The notes beneath the pieces are model-generated. The model worked only from the letters and a program-made list of their open reading frames with translations. It was not told where the DNA came from and ran no database searches. 26,687 bases of DNA from NCBI GenBank assembly GCA_002400085.1, contig DHEX01000051.1, positions 1 to 26,687 on the forward strand. Reading direction: 5' to 3'. The position numbers and the translations under genes were made by a program. Origin of the DNA: Clostridiaceae bacterium UBA4839 (GTDB taxonomy: Bacteria; Bacillota; Clostridia; Clostridiales; Caloramatoraceae). Shown here piece by piece: positions 15,171 through 24,025 of this stretch. Each line of letters starts with the position of its first letter. Position 1 is the stretch's first letter.

Positions 15171-15405
15171 AAGTTTTTACCAGTGATTTTCTACCTGTTC
15201 ACTCTATGTTCATTTCATATATTTTCTTATCTTTACTGTCTTTGTGCTTTTTATAATCATGAAATTTTTTAACAGTTTTTTTTGCTAATTTCAGCTAATA
15301 AGCAACCCCCGCCAGAATCTAATAATCACCAAGCAAGTTTTACCACGTAAATATATTAGTTTATCCTGAATGTGTTTTACTGTATAATATTTATTGGTGA
15401 TTAAT
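15171..15405. other. Intergenic region before the GIY-YIG gene
   Basis: Nothing coding is seen. It contains the flanking stretch shared with the second MITE-like copy (to about 15220) and, near its end, a possible -10 TATAAT (15383-15388) with a weak TTATCC -35 for the next gene. Confidence 0.4.
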
Positions 15406-15654
15406 ATGTGTTATGTGTATATTCTTCAATGTTCTGATAATACTTTATATACAGGGTGGACCAATAATCTTCCAAATAGAATAAAAACTCATTCTGCTGG
15501 GAAGGGCTCAAAGTATACAAGATGCCGGCTTCCTGTAAAACTTGTCTATTTTGAAAAATATGATGATAAAATATCTGCACAAAAAAGAGAATTTGAAATT
15601 AAACAGTTATCAAGATTAAAAAAATTGGAACTTATAAAAAATAAAAAGATTTAA
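15406..15654 (+). CDS. GIY-YIG domain protein, UPF0213 family
   Basis: A small single-domain protein with a GIY-YIG nuclease fold. The signature appears as YVYILQC…LYTGWTNNLPNRIKTHSAGKGSKYTRCRLPV, with the conserved Arg of NRIKTH. At about 82 residues it has the size of YhbQ/YazA-type UPF0213 proteins, for which a DNA-processing role is suggested by fold only. TTG (15394) and GTG (15397) starts are possible, but MCYVYIL from the ATG at 15406 fits family members. The ribosome binding site is weak (GGTGA). It is a single-gene unit. Confidence 0.85.
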   Translation: MCYVYILQCSDNTLYTGWTNNLPNRIKTHSAGKGSKYTRCRLPVKLVYFEKYDDKISAQKREFEIKQLSRLKKLELIKNKKI

Positions 15655-15675
15655 CTGTATTATATTGTTTTATCC

Positions 15676-15760
15676 GATGGCTGCCATCCGTAATACCTCG
15701 CTTAATTCTAGGAATAACGGATGCTGCGATGGATAAGTTTCTTCTAAGATTCAGGTGGAG
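15676..15760 (+). repeat. Dispersed hairpin repeat, copy R4
   Basis: It starts GATGGCTGCCATCCGTAAT, closes with ATAACGGATGCTGCG and ends TTCTAAGATTCAGGTGGAG. It is the fullest match to R1 and R2. It lies about 160 bp upstream of the ABC-F gene, on the same strand. Confidence 0.65.
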
Positions 15761-15918
15761 TTCGCTAATTTCCTCATGATTCATATCATAATTGAAAAAA
15801 TATTTGAATGATTTTACATATCATATTTTAGCTTTTATATGTTAAAATTAATAGTAGTTTGTTTTAAATAAGCACTAATAGTCTTTTTTGATTTTTGGTT
15901 TGGAAAGAGGGCGATAAA

Positions 15919-17844
15919 ATGAATTTAATTAGTATTGAGGATATTAGTAAAAGCTATGGGGAAAAAGTTTTACTAAACAAAATAAGCCTTGGGATTAATG
16001 AAGGGGATAAGGTTGGACTAATAGGTATTAATGGTACAGGGAAGTCTACACTTTTAAAAATCATTGCAGGCTTTGAAACTTTTGATAGCGGGAAAGTAAC
16101 TAAAGCTAATGGTCTTAAAATTGAATATCTCCCTCAAAATGTAGATTTTGAAGAAGATATTACAGTTTTAGAGCAGGTTTTTAAAGGGAATTCTCCTTTA
16201 ATGAAGCTTATTATGGATTATGAAAATGCACTGCAGGCTATTTCAAAAAACCTTGAAGATGAAGGCTTGCAGAAAAAACTTATGGATTTAAATAATAAAA
16301 TGGAAGCTCATGGTGCATGGCAGCTTGAAGCAGAAGCTAAGGCTGTGCTAAATAGGCTTGGAATTGAAAATTATAATGATAAAATAGGAACACTTTCAGG
16401 GGGTATGAAAAAAAGAGTGGCCCTTGCTTCTGCCCTTATAAGCCCTTGTGATTTGCTTTTACTGGATGAGCCTACAAACCATCTTGATAATGAGACAATA
16501 GATTGGCTTGAGGAGTATCTTGAAAATAAAAAAGGAGCTCTTCTTATGGTTACCCATGACAGATATTTTTTGGATAGGGTAACTAATAAAATAATTGAGC
16601 TTTATAACGGCAGTATTTATAGTTATTTAGGCAACTACAGTGATTATATTGAGGCTAAAGTTGAAAGAGAAGAACAGCTTAAATCCATGGAGCAAAAAAG
16701 GCAGAGCTTGGTTAGAAAAGAGCTTGAATGGATAAAAAGAGGAGCTAAAGCAAGGTCTACAAAGCAAAAGGCAAGAATTGAAAGATTTAATGAATTAACT
16801 TCAAATAAAATAGAAGTAAACGATGAAAAGGTTGAGATGTCATCCTTTGGAAGCAGACTTGGCAAAAAGGTTATAGAAATAGATAATATAAGTAAGGAAT
16901 ATGATGGCAAAAAGCTTATTGAAGATTTCAGCTATATTATGCAAAAAAATGATAGAGTAGGTGTAGTAGGACCAAATGGCTGTGGAAAATCCACACTTTT
17001 AAATATAATGGTTGGGAAAGTACCTCCTGACAGCGGTCATATTGAAATAGGTGAAACAGCAAAGATAGGCTATTTTTCTCAAGAACATGATTATGATATT
17101 AAGGATGAAAGCATAAAAGTAATTGAGTATATTAAGGAAACTGCAGAATTTGTTAAAACGAAAGATGGAAGTATTATTTCTGCTTCACAAATGCTTGAGA
17201 GATTTCTTTTTTCCCCAAGTATGCAGTGGACAGCAATTAACAAGCTTTCAGGCGGAGAAAAAAGAAGACTTTACCTTTTAAAAATTTTAATGGCTTCTCC
17301 TAATGTACTTTTAATGGATGAGCCGACTAATGATCTCGATATAGAGACTTTAAATGTTTTGGAAGATTATATTGAGGATTTCAGCGGTGCTGTTTTTGTT
17401 GTGTCCCATGATAGGTATTTTCTTGATAAGATCGCTTCAAAAATAATATATTTTGAAGGGAATGGAAAGCTTACGGTTTATACAGGAAATTACAGCGAAT
17501 GTATTGAGTATATTAAAAATAAAAATTTAGAAGAAGCAGCAGAAGAAAATAAAGAAAAAGTTAAAAAAGAAAACAAAGTTAAAGAGGAAATAAAAAATGA
17601 AAAACCTTTAAAGTTTAGCTATAAGGAACAAAGAGAGTTTGAAGAAATAGATGGAAAAATTGAAGAAGCTGAAAATGAAATTAAGGAAGTAAATAAGGCT
17701 ATTGATGGAGCAGGAAGCGATTATGTTCTTCTTCAGGAGCTTTTAAGTAAAAAGGATGAGCTTGATAAAAAGTCAAATGAGTTAATGGAGAGATGGACGT
17801 ATTTAAACGAACTTGCCGAGAAAATAGAAGAAAACCGTAAATAG
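15919..17844 (+). CDS. ABC-F family ATPase, Uup-like
   Basis: A soluble protein with two ATP-binding cassettes and no membrane domain. Cassette 1: Walker A GINGTGKST (residues 36-44), signature LSGGMKKR, Walker B LLLLDEPTNHLD. Cassette 2: Walker A GPNGCGKST, signature LSGGEKRR, Walker B VLLMDEPTNDLD. The linker between them is charged and helical (KSMEQKRQSLVRKELEWIKRGAKARSTKQKARIERF), typical of ABC-F proteins that act on the ribosome. A C-terminal coiled coil (about 565-641) fits the Uup/EttA-like subgroup with a DNA- or ribosome-interacting tail. TTG at 15895 extends the frame, but GAAAGAGGG before the ATG at 15919 decides the start. A housekeeping translation or branched-DNA role is more likely than antibiotic resistance. 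recQ follows 88 bp later. Confidence 0.9.
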   Translation: MNLISIEDISKSYGEKVLLNKISLGINEGDKVGLIGINGTGKSTLLKIIAGFETFDSGKVTKANGLKIEYLPQNVDFEEDITVLEQVFKGNSPLMKLIMDYENALQAISKNLEDEGLQKKLMDLNNKMEAHGAWQLEAEAKAVLNRLGIENYNDKIGTLSGGMKKRVALASALISPCDLLLLDEPTNHLDNETIDWLEEYLENKKGALLMVTHDRYFLDRVTNKIIELYNGSIYSYLGNYSDYIEAKVEREEQLKSMEQKRQSLVRKELEWIKRGAKARSTKQKARIERFNELTSNKIEVNDEKVEMSSFGSRLGKKVIEIDNISKEYDGKKLIEDFSYIMQKNDRVGVVGPNGCGKSTLLNIMVGKVPPDSGHIEIGETAKIGYFSQEHDYDIKDESIKVIEYIKETAEFVKTKDGSIISASQMLERFLFSPSMQWTAINKLSGGEKRRLYLLKILMASPNVLLMDEPTNDLDIETLNVLEDYIEDFSGAVFVVSHDRYFLDKIASKIIYFEGNGKLTVYTGNYSECIEYIKNKNLEEAAEENKEKVKKENKVKEEIKNEKPLKFSYKEQREFEEIDGKIEEAENEIKEVNKAIDGAGSDYVLLQELLSKKDELDKKSNELMERWTYLNELAEKIEENRK

Positions 17845-17932
17845 TTTTGGTAAAGATTATTTGTGTTTTTTTGGATATAATTATAAACGTATATTAATGT
17901 AAATTAAAGATTTGAAAAAGAGGTTTGATAGG

Positions 17933-20065
17933 ATGTCTAAAAATGCATTTGAGATTTTAAAAAAATACTACGGGTATAACAGCTTTAGAGATGGTCAGGA
18001 AGATATTATAAACAGTATTTTAAGCGGAAAGGATACATTTGCTGTAATGCCAACGGGGGCAGGGAAATCAATTTGTTATCAGATACCTGCACTTTTGTTT
18101 AGCGGAATAACTATTGTTATTTCTCCGCTAATATCACTTATGAAGGATCAGGTAGATGGATTAATTAACCTTGGCATTAAGGCTGCATATATAAATAGCT
18201 CCTTAGGATATGATGAAATTGATGACATATTTTATAAAGCTAAAAATGGTGAAATTAAACTTTTATATGTTGCACCTGAAAGATTAGAATCCACGGACTT
18301 TAAGGAATTATTAAAAACTATTGATATTTCAATGGTTGCTATAGATGAAGCTCACTGTGTTTCCCAATGGGGGCATGATTTTAGACCAAGCTACAGATAT
18401 ATTGCGCCAACTATAAATGAACTTCCTAAAAGACCAGTGATTTCAGCTTTTACTGCAACAGCTACTGAAAACGTTAAAGAGGATGTAGTAAGTTTACTTG
18501 GGCTTAATAAAGCTAATGTATATGTAATGGGCTTTGACAGGAAAAATCTTTCTTTTACAGTAATAAGAGGAGAAAATAAAAAGGATTTTATTTTAGATTA
18601 TGTAAAAAGAAACAGCAATAAGTCAGGTATAATATATGCTGCCACAAGAAAAGAAGTGGACAGTTTATATGAAATGCTAAATAAGAGGGGATATTTAGTT
18701 GGAAAATATCATGCAGGTCTTAGTGACAAGGAAAGAGCAAAAAACCAAGATGCATTTTTATATGATGATATAAACATTATAATTGCTACAAATGCCTTTG
18801 GCATGGGTATTGACAAATCTAACGTGCGATACGTTATTCACTACAGCATACCTAAAGATATAGAAAGCTATTATCAGGAAGCGGGACGTGCAGGAAGAGA
18901 TGGAGAGGACAGCGAATGTATAATGCTTTTTTCAGCACAGGACGTTTCAGTTCAAAAATTTTTAATTGAAAAAAATGTATCATCCCCAGAGAGAAAATTA
19001 AATGAGTATAAAAAGCTTCAGGATATGGTGGATTACTGCCATACATCAAAATGTTTAAGAAAATATATATTGGAGTATTTTGGAGAAAAGGATGTGCCTG
19101 ATAAATGTGGAAATTGCAGTAATTGTAATGATGATACTGAGCTTTCAGATATAACAATTGAGGCACAAAAGATATTTTCATGTATATATCGTATGAGGGA
19201 AAGGTATGGAGCAACTCTTGTTGCACAGGTTTTAAAAGGCTCTAGAAATAAAAAGATAAGGGAGCTTGGATTCGAGAACTTATCTACCTATGGAATTATG
19301 AAGGAATATACAGAAAAGGAAATAAAGGATATGATAAATGTTTTAACAGCAGAAAATTATTTAAAGGCAACGGAAGGGGAATATCCTGTACTTAGGTTAA
19401 AGGAAAAGGCAGTACCTGTTTTAAAAGGTAAGGAAAAGGTATTTCAAAGGGTACAAAAGAAGAAAGAAAATGTGGTTTTGGACAATTCATTATTTGAAGT
19501 TCTTCGCCGTTTAAGAAAGGAAATATCAGAAAGAGAGCAGGTACCTCCTTACGTTGTTTTCCCTGACAGCACACTTAAGGATATGAGCGAGAAGTATCCA
19601 TTAAATGAAGAAGAAATGCTTAATATTAAAGGTGTAGGAGAGTTCAAGCTCAAAAAATATGGGGAATTGTTTTTAAATGAAATTGAAAAGTATGTAAATG
19701 AAAATAATATAAAAATTGAAAAGGAGCATAGTGATAATAATAAAAATCAAAGTAAAGATAAGGAGGAAGATGTTCCAAGCCATGTTATAAGCCTTAATAT
19801 GTATAAGGAAGGAAAGAGCATAGAAGAAATATCAAAGATAAGAGAATTAAAAGTTCAAACTGTTCAGGATCATATTATTAAATGTTTTGAGGAGGGTCTA
19901 AATGTGGATTTAGAATCTCTTATCCCTGAGGGTCAGGAACAGTTAGTTTTGAATATAGTTAAAAAAATAGGAGCTAAAAAGCTAAAGCCTATAAAAGAAG
20001 CTCTTGGCGATAAAGTAAGCTATACTACAATTAAGGCAGTGATTTGCAAAAATAGCATGAAGTAG
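17933..20065 (+). CDS. recQ: ATP-dependent DNA helicase RecQ with HRDC and C-terminal HTH domains
   Basis: A 3'-5' DNA helicase for recombination and repair. Motifs: Walker A TGAGKS (residues 41-46) after a Q-motif region (Gln22), the DEAH box in AIDEAHCVSQWGHDFRP, SAFTATAT, and the helicase C-domain with NAFGMGIDKSNVRYVIH and QEAGRAGRDG. The RecQ zinc site is CLRKYILEYFGE…CGNCSNC with four cysteines. The HRDC domain lies at about 515-595 (VLRRLRKEISEREQVPPYVVF). The tail (about 625-710) is a helix-turn-helix domain of the HTH_40 type (YKEGKSIEEISKIRELKVQTVQDHI). TTG at 17912 is upstream, but AAAGAGG positions the ATG at 17933, giving 710 residues. Confidence 0.95.
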   Translation: MSKNAFEILKKYYGYNSFRDGQEDIINSILSGKDTFAVMPTGAGKSICYQIPALLFSGITIVISPLISLMKDQVDGLINLGIKAAYINSSLGYDEIDDIFYKAKNGEIKLLYVAPERLESTDFKELLKTIDISMVAIDEAHCVSQWGHDFRPSYRYIAPTINELPKRPVISAFTATATENVKEDVVSLLGLNKANVYVMGFDRKNLSFTVIRGENKKDFILDYVKRNSNKSGIIYAATRKEVDSLYEMLNKRGYLVGKYHAGLSDKERAKNQDAFLYDDINIIIATNAFGMGIDKSNVRYVIHYSIPKDIESYYQEAGRAGRDGEDSECIMLFSAQDVSVQKFLIEKNVSSPERKLNEYKKLQDMVDYCHTSKCLRKYILEYFGEKDVPDKCGNCSNCNDDTELSDITIEAQKIFSCIYRMRERYGATLVAQVLKGSRNKKIRELGFENLSTYGIMKEYTEKEIKDMINVLTAENYLKATEGEYPVLRLKEKAVPVLKGKEKVFQRVQKKKENVVLDNSLFEVLRRLRKEISEREQVPPYVVFPDSTLKDMSEKYPLNEEEMLNIKGVGEFKLKKYGELFLNEIEKYVNENNIKIEKEHSDNNKNQSKDKEEDVPSHVISLNMYKEGKSIEEISKIRELKVQTVQDHIIKCFEEGLNVDLESLIPEGQEQLVLNIVKKIGAKKLKPIKEALGDKVSYTTIKAVICKNSMK

Positions 20066-20137
20066 GATAAATATGATACAATTAAAGCATAAGAAGATTT
20101 GGAAGCTTTAAGCAAAGTAATTTTAGGGAGTGGGTGT

Positions 20138-22231
20138 ATGCGAAGAGAGTATATAAATTATATGCCTAAAATTCCTATCAATATATCATTTGTAAGTGTA
20201 AATTATTATCCTATTCACTGGCATGACTCAATTGAAATAATGTTTGTTTTAAAAGGAGCTATAGATGTTGCAATTGAAACACAAACCTACCATGTAAAAG
20301 AAAATGAAATAGAAATTATAAATTGTGATGAAGCTCATACATTAAAAAATGGCGCTAAAGATAACAAGATCCTTATATTTTATATAGATCCTGATTTCTT
20401 TGAAAGATATTATGATGATGTAAGGAATGTTTTCTTCTACACTAATTCTTCTGAGCAGGGAGCTCATGAGATGGAGAAGTACTATATTTTAAAAAAATAT
20501 CTTTCTAAACTATTGTACGAATTTGTAGAGCAGCAGGAAGGATATGAGGACAGTATCCAAAATATTCTTGTAGAGCTTCTTTACCATCTTATAAATAATT
20601 TTCATCAGCTGATTTACGAAGAAGAAAGTTTAAAGGAAGATGAAGTTCAGTTTGAAAGATATGATAGGATTGTAAAATACGTATATAACAACTATATGAA
20701 TAAGATAAGCCTTCAGGATATTGCAAAAAAGGAGTATTTAAGTTCAAATTATCTTTCGAGTAAAATAAAAGATGCTATGGGGTATAATTTCAATGATTTT
20801 TTAAACCTTACAAGGGTTGAAGAGTCTATTAAGCTTCTTCTTGATACAGATAAAACAATTTCTGAAATTTCAGATGAAATGGGCTTTTCCCATGTGAGGT
20901 ACTTTAACAAGCATTTTAAAAGATATTATAAGTGTACACCTATGCAGTTTAGAAAAAAATATAAAGCTGATGGGGGAAAATATGAGGGACTTAAAAAAGT
21001 TAAGGAACTTGATATAAAAGAAGCTGCTGATGCAGTATCACCATATCTTGAAGATTACGACAGATATAAGTTTAAGGATAAAATTATAAAGGTTGATTTT
21101 GATATGTCTTCTGAATGTGGAAAACTTGAAAAGAAGTTTCTTGAAGTGATAGATATAGGAAATGCAAAGGAATTATTAAATGAGGAAAACAAGAATATAT
21201 TAAGGTGCATAAGTGATAATATTGAATTCAATTACGGAATCATTCATGGGCTTTTCACAGAAGATATGAATGTATTTCAAAGCAAAAATAACGGCTTTAT
21301 AAGTTGGACAAGGGTAAGACAGGTACTTCAATTCCTATTTGAAATCAATTTAAAGCCTATTATTTTATTGGACAAATCTTTTGAATCTTTTAAAGAACCA
21401 CTAAACATTTTAAGGGAATTTATGTTATACTTCAATGAAACTTTTGAAAAGAGTGATTTTATTAAATTAAGATTCAAGCTTGATGATGGATTAAGCCAAT
21501 GCTTAAAGGATGGGATTGCAGAAATTACAGATGAATTTTTTGATGAAAGCCCTTTAGTTGATTATAATTTTGATTTAAATATTTGTGAAAATAAAATATA
21601 TGATACCTGTTATATGATTCCATATATTATTCAAAATTCAATAAATAACCCTGAAAATAATTTATGCTTTAAAGCTTTTGACGGATTAAATGATACTATG
21701 AAAAATGATAATGATGTACATGTTGGGGATTCAGGGCTTATATCTTTAGATAAAATTAAAAAGCCTTCATATTACGCATATAATTTTTTATCACTTTTAG
21801 GCAGTGAAATTATAGCAAAGGGAGAAGGCTACATAATAACAAAAAATGGTGAGGATATACAGATACTTTTATATAGCTATAAAGAGGATATAGATAGGCT
21901 TACTACTTTTGAGGAAATTCAAAAAGAGAGAGGTATAAAAAACACAGCAGAAAGAAAATATTCAATTAATATATTTAATCTTTTAGGAGATTATAGAATT
22001 ATAAAATATGAGTTAAATGAAAAAAACGGTTCTTTTTATAATCACTGGCTTTCTATGGGGAAACCTGAAAGGTTAACAGATGAGGAGAGGGAGTTAATTA
22101 AAAAGGCATCAGTGCCTAAAATAAGCTTTGGATTTGCTAAAAAAAGTACAGTTCTTAATATAATATCCAAAATTGAAGGATATGGAGGAACTCTTATTAT
22201 ACTTAAAAATGTACGAAAGCACCTAAATTAG
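20138..22231 (+). CDS. AraC family regulator with cupin sensor and C-terminal GH39-like domain
   Basis: A cytoplasmic transcription regulator of 697 residues in three parts. An N-terminal cupin-like sensor (about 15-95; HWHDSIEIMFVLKG and EIEIINCDEAHTL) would bind a sugar. An AraC helix-turn-helix pair lies at about 185-285 (ISLQDIAKKEYLSSNYLSSKIKDAMGYNFNDFLNLTRVEE, then ISEISDEMGFSHVRYFNKHFKRYYKCTPMQFRKKY). The C-terminal ~400 residues resemble glycosyl hydrolase family 39, for example YGIIHGLFTEDM. I could not identify the catalytic glutamates, so this part may be a ligand-binding relic. AGGGAG lies 7 nt before the ATG at 20138. The expected carbohydrate target is not nearby; the downstream gene is a MATE exporter separated by a terminator. 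Confidence 0.85.
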   Translation: MRREYINYMPKIPINISFVSVNYYPIHWHDSIEIMFVLKGAIDVAIETQTYHVKENEIEIINCDEAHTLKNGAKDNKILIFYIDPDFFERYYDDVRNVFFYTNSSEQGAHEMEKYYILKKYLSKLLYEFVEQQEGYEDSIQNILVELLYHLINNFHQLIYEEESLKEDEVQFERYDRIVKYVYNNYMNKISLQDIAKKEYLSSNYLSSKIKDAMGYNFNDFLNLTRVEESIKLLLDTDKTISEISDEMGFSHVRYFNKHFKRYYKCTPMQFRKKYKADGGKYEGLKKVKELDIKEAADAVSPYLEDYDRYKFKDKIIKVDFDMSSECGKLEKKFLEVIDIGNAKELLNEENKNILRCISDNIEFNYGIIHGLFTEDMNVFQSKNNGFISWTRVRQVLQFLFEINLKPIILLDKSFESFKEPLNILREFMLYFNETFEKSDFIKLRFKLDDGLSQCLKDGIAEITDEFFDESPLVDYNFDLNICENKIYDTCYMIPYIIQNSINNPENNLCFKAFDGLNDTMKNDNDVHVGDSGLISLDKIKKPSYYAYNFLSLLGSEIIAKGEGYIITKNGEDIQILLYSYKEDIDRLTTFEEIQKERGIKNTAERKYSINIFNLLGDYRIIKYELNEKNGSFYNHWLSMGKPERLTDEERELIKKASVPKISFGFAKKSTVLNIISKIEGYGGTLIILKNVRKHLN

Positions 22232-22240
22232 GTGCTTTTT
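22216..22240 (+). terminator. Terminator overlapping the end of the AraC gene
   Basis: AAAGCACCTA (22216-22225) pairs with TAGGTGCTTT (22229-22238), loop AAT, then T runs. The first arm is coding and the second arm begins with the stop codon TAG (22229-22231), so terminator and gene end are the same bases. Confidence 0.9.
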
Positions 22241-22404
22241 TACTTTTTTGATGAAATTAAATATTAGCACCTTCTTAGGTTAATACTTAATAAGGAGTAT
22301 ATAGGTTAATGAAAAATATTCATAAGTTTTATAAAATATATATAGAGCTTAGATTTAATTAATTAAAATTAAAGATTTAACAAGTATTTCGGGAAGGTGA
22401 TAGG

Positions 22405-23778
22405 GTGGAACTGGATAATAAAGTTTTTGCTGAAGGTAAAGTGGGTAAAGTATTGCTTAAATTTTCAGTACCAACTATTATATCCTCATTAGTTGCTGAA
22501 CTTTATAATATGGTAGATACATTGTTTTTAGGGAGGGTTATTGGGGCAAAGGGCATAGATGCACTTATAGTTGCATTTCCAATTCAAAGGCTTATAATTG
22601 CAGCCAGTGTGATGATAGCAGTTGGTGCGTCAACATCTGCAGCAAGAAGCTGTGGAGAAGGGGATTATGAGGCTATGAAAGATACAATTTCAAGTGCTTT
22701 AAGCCTTATTATAACTATTATTATACCAACAGTTATAATAATATTCCTTTTTAAAGACAATATTATAAGGGCTTTGGGGGCAAGTGATGCAATTTTTCCA
22801 TATGCAAATGATTATATAACCATAGTGCTTATGGGTGCATTTTTTCAGAGCTTTATCATAGTGGGAAGCTATATCATGATGGCCTTAGGTGACACAAAAA
22901 TTGTACTTACAAGTACATCAATAGGGGCAATATGCAATGTAATACTTGACTACTTATCTGTTGTTGTATTTTCTTATGGAGTTAAGGGAGCAGCAACATC
23001 TACTGTTATTTCACAATTTATTTCTTTTATGTACACTTTAAAGCATTTCATAAGAACAAAGAAAGCCTACAATTTATCATTTAAATTTAATTTGAAAAAA
23101 GTTTTTTGGGCGCAAATACTTTCTACTGGATTTACTAATTTTGTAATTGAAAGTGAAGATGGCATTGTGGTTGCTGTTTTAAATAATCTTTTAGCCAGGC
23201 ATGGCGGGGATATAGGAATAACTATTCTTGGTATAACATCGAAGATATCTATGTTTTTATATGTTACTGTTATAGGAATAAGTTCGTCAATGCAGCCTAT
23301 TGCTGCTTATAATTATGGAGCAGGTGATTATAAAAGGCTAAAGGAAGTCGTAAAAAAGACAACTATTGCAGTTTTTATTAGCTCTATTATAGTATGGATA
23401 CTTGCTGCGGTATTTTCAGAACAAATGATAGGCCTATTTATAAAAGATCAATATATTATTGAAGAATCAGCAAAAGCTTTTAGAATTATGATTGCTGCTT
23501 TTCCTATGTTAAGCTTTTATTATGTATCACTATATTATTATCAGGCTGTAGGAAGAACAAAATTAGCTTTTGTCCTTTCAATAACAGAACAAATACTTAT
23601 AGTTATTCCACTTTCTTTTATATTCTTAGAGGTGTTCAATATGGGGCCAATGGGAGTGTGGATTTCATATCCTATTGGAAGTACAGTTGTATCCTTGATA
23701 TCGATTGCTCTTTTAAAGGAGTGGAAAATAAGGATAAACTTAAAAATAAAAAAGGCTGCAGTAGTGGAAACTGCATAA
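22405..23778 (+). CDS. MATE family efflux transporter
   Basis: A 12-helix membrane exporter of the MATE (MatE, NorM/DinF-like) superfamily, exchanging cations for drugs or metabolites. Its 457 residues are typical. The N-terminal signature is KFSVPTIISSLVAELYNMVDTLFLGRVIGAKG. The two six-helix halves are visible, the second beginning near residue 235 and containing GISSSMQPIAAYNYGAGDYKRLKEV, the usual second-half motif. GTG start at 22405 after GGGAAGGTGA; no ATG gives as good a fit. The substrate cannot be read from the sequence. A strong hairpin terminator follows. Confidence 0.92.
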   Translation: MELDNKVFAEGKVGKVLLKFSVPTIISSLVAELYNMVDTLFLGRVIGAKGIDALIVAFPIQRLIIAASVMIAVGASTSAARSCGEGDYEAMKDTISSALSLIITIIIPTVIIIFLFKDNIIRALGASDAIFPYANDYITIVLMGAFFQSFIIVGSYIMMALGDTKIVLTSTSIGAICNVILDYLSVVVFSYGVKGAATSTVISQFISFMYTLKHFIRTKKAYNLSFKFNLKKVFWAQILSTGFTNFVIESEDGIVVAVLNNLLARHGGDIGITILGITSKISMFLYVTVIGISSSMQPIAAYNYGAGDYKRLKEVVKKTTIAVFISSIIVWILAAVFSEQMIGLFIKDQYIIEESAKAFRIMIAAFPMLSFYYVSLYYYQAVGRTKLAFVLSITEQILIVIPLSFIFLEVFNMGPMGVWISYPIGSTVVSLISIALLKEWKIRINLKIKKAAVVETA

Positions 23779-23803
23779 TTTAATTAGTCTTTGGTGGGTC
23801 TTT

Positions 23804-23861
23804 GGTGCCAGCCTCTTGACATTTGGCATTTAATAATGTCAAGAGGCTGGCACCGTTTTTT
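23804..23861 (+). terminator. Very long perfect hairpin terminator after the MATE gene
   Basis: A 20-bp perfect stem (23804-23823/23835-23854) begins GGTGCCAGCC, has an 11-nt loop and is followed by GTTTTTT. It is unusually long for a plain terminator, and its GGTGCCA/TGGCACC ends recur at 15009-15015 and 15106-15112. Confidence 0.85.
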
Positions 23862-24025
23862 ACAGAATAAAAAAATTTTCTAATGGTGTAGAAATTATCC
23901 AAATAGGAGAGTATTATATATATGTAATGTGATATATGATATCAAATAAATACTTGCTATTATGATGTATTTATCTGATTATTTATCACAATAGTATATA
24001 TTATATGATTGGGGTGGGAGATTGA

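Noticed and set aside
15919..17844. ABC-F protein as an antibiotic-resistance determinant
   Set aside because: The long C-terminal coiled coil and layout fit Uup-like housekeeping ABC-F proteins. No resistance-type leader peptide or context was seen.
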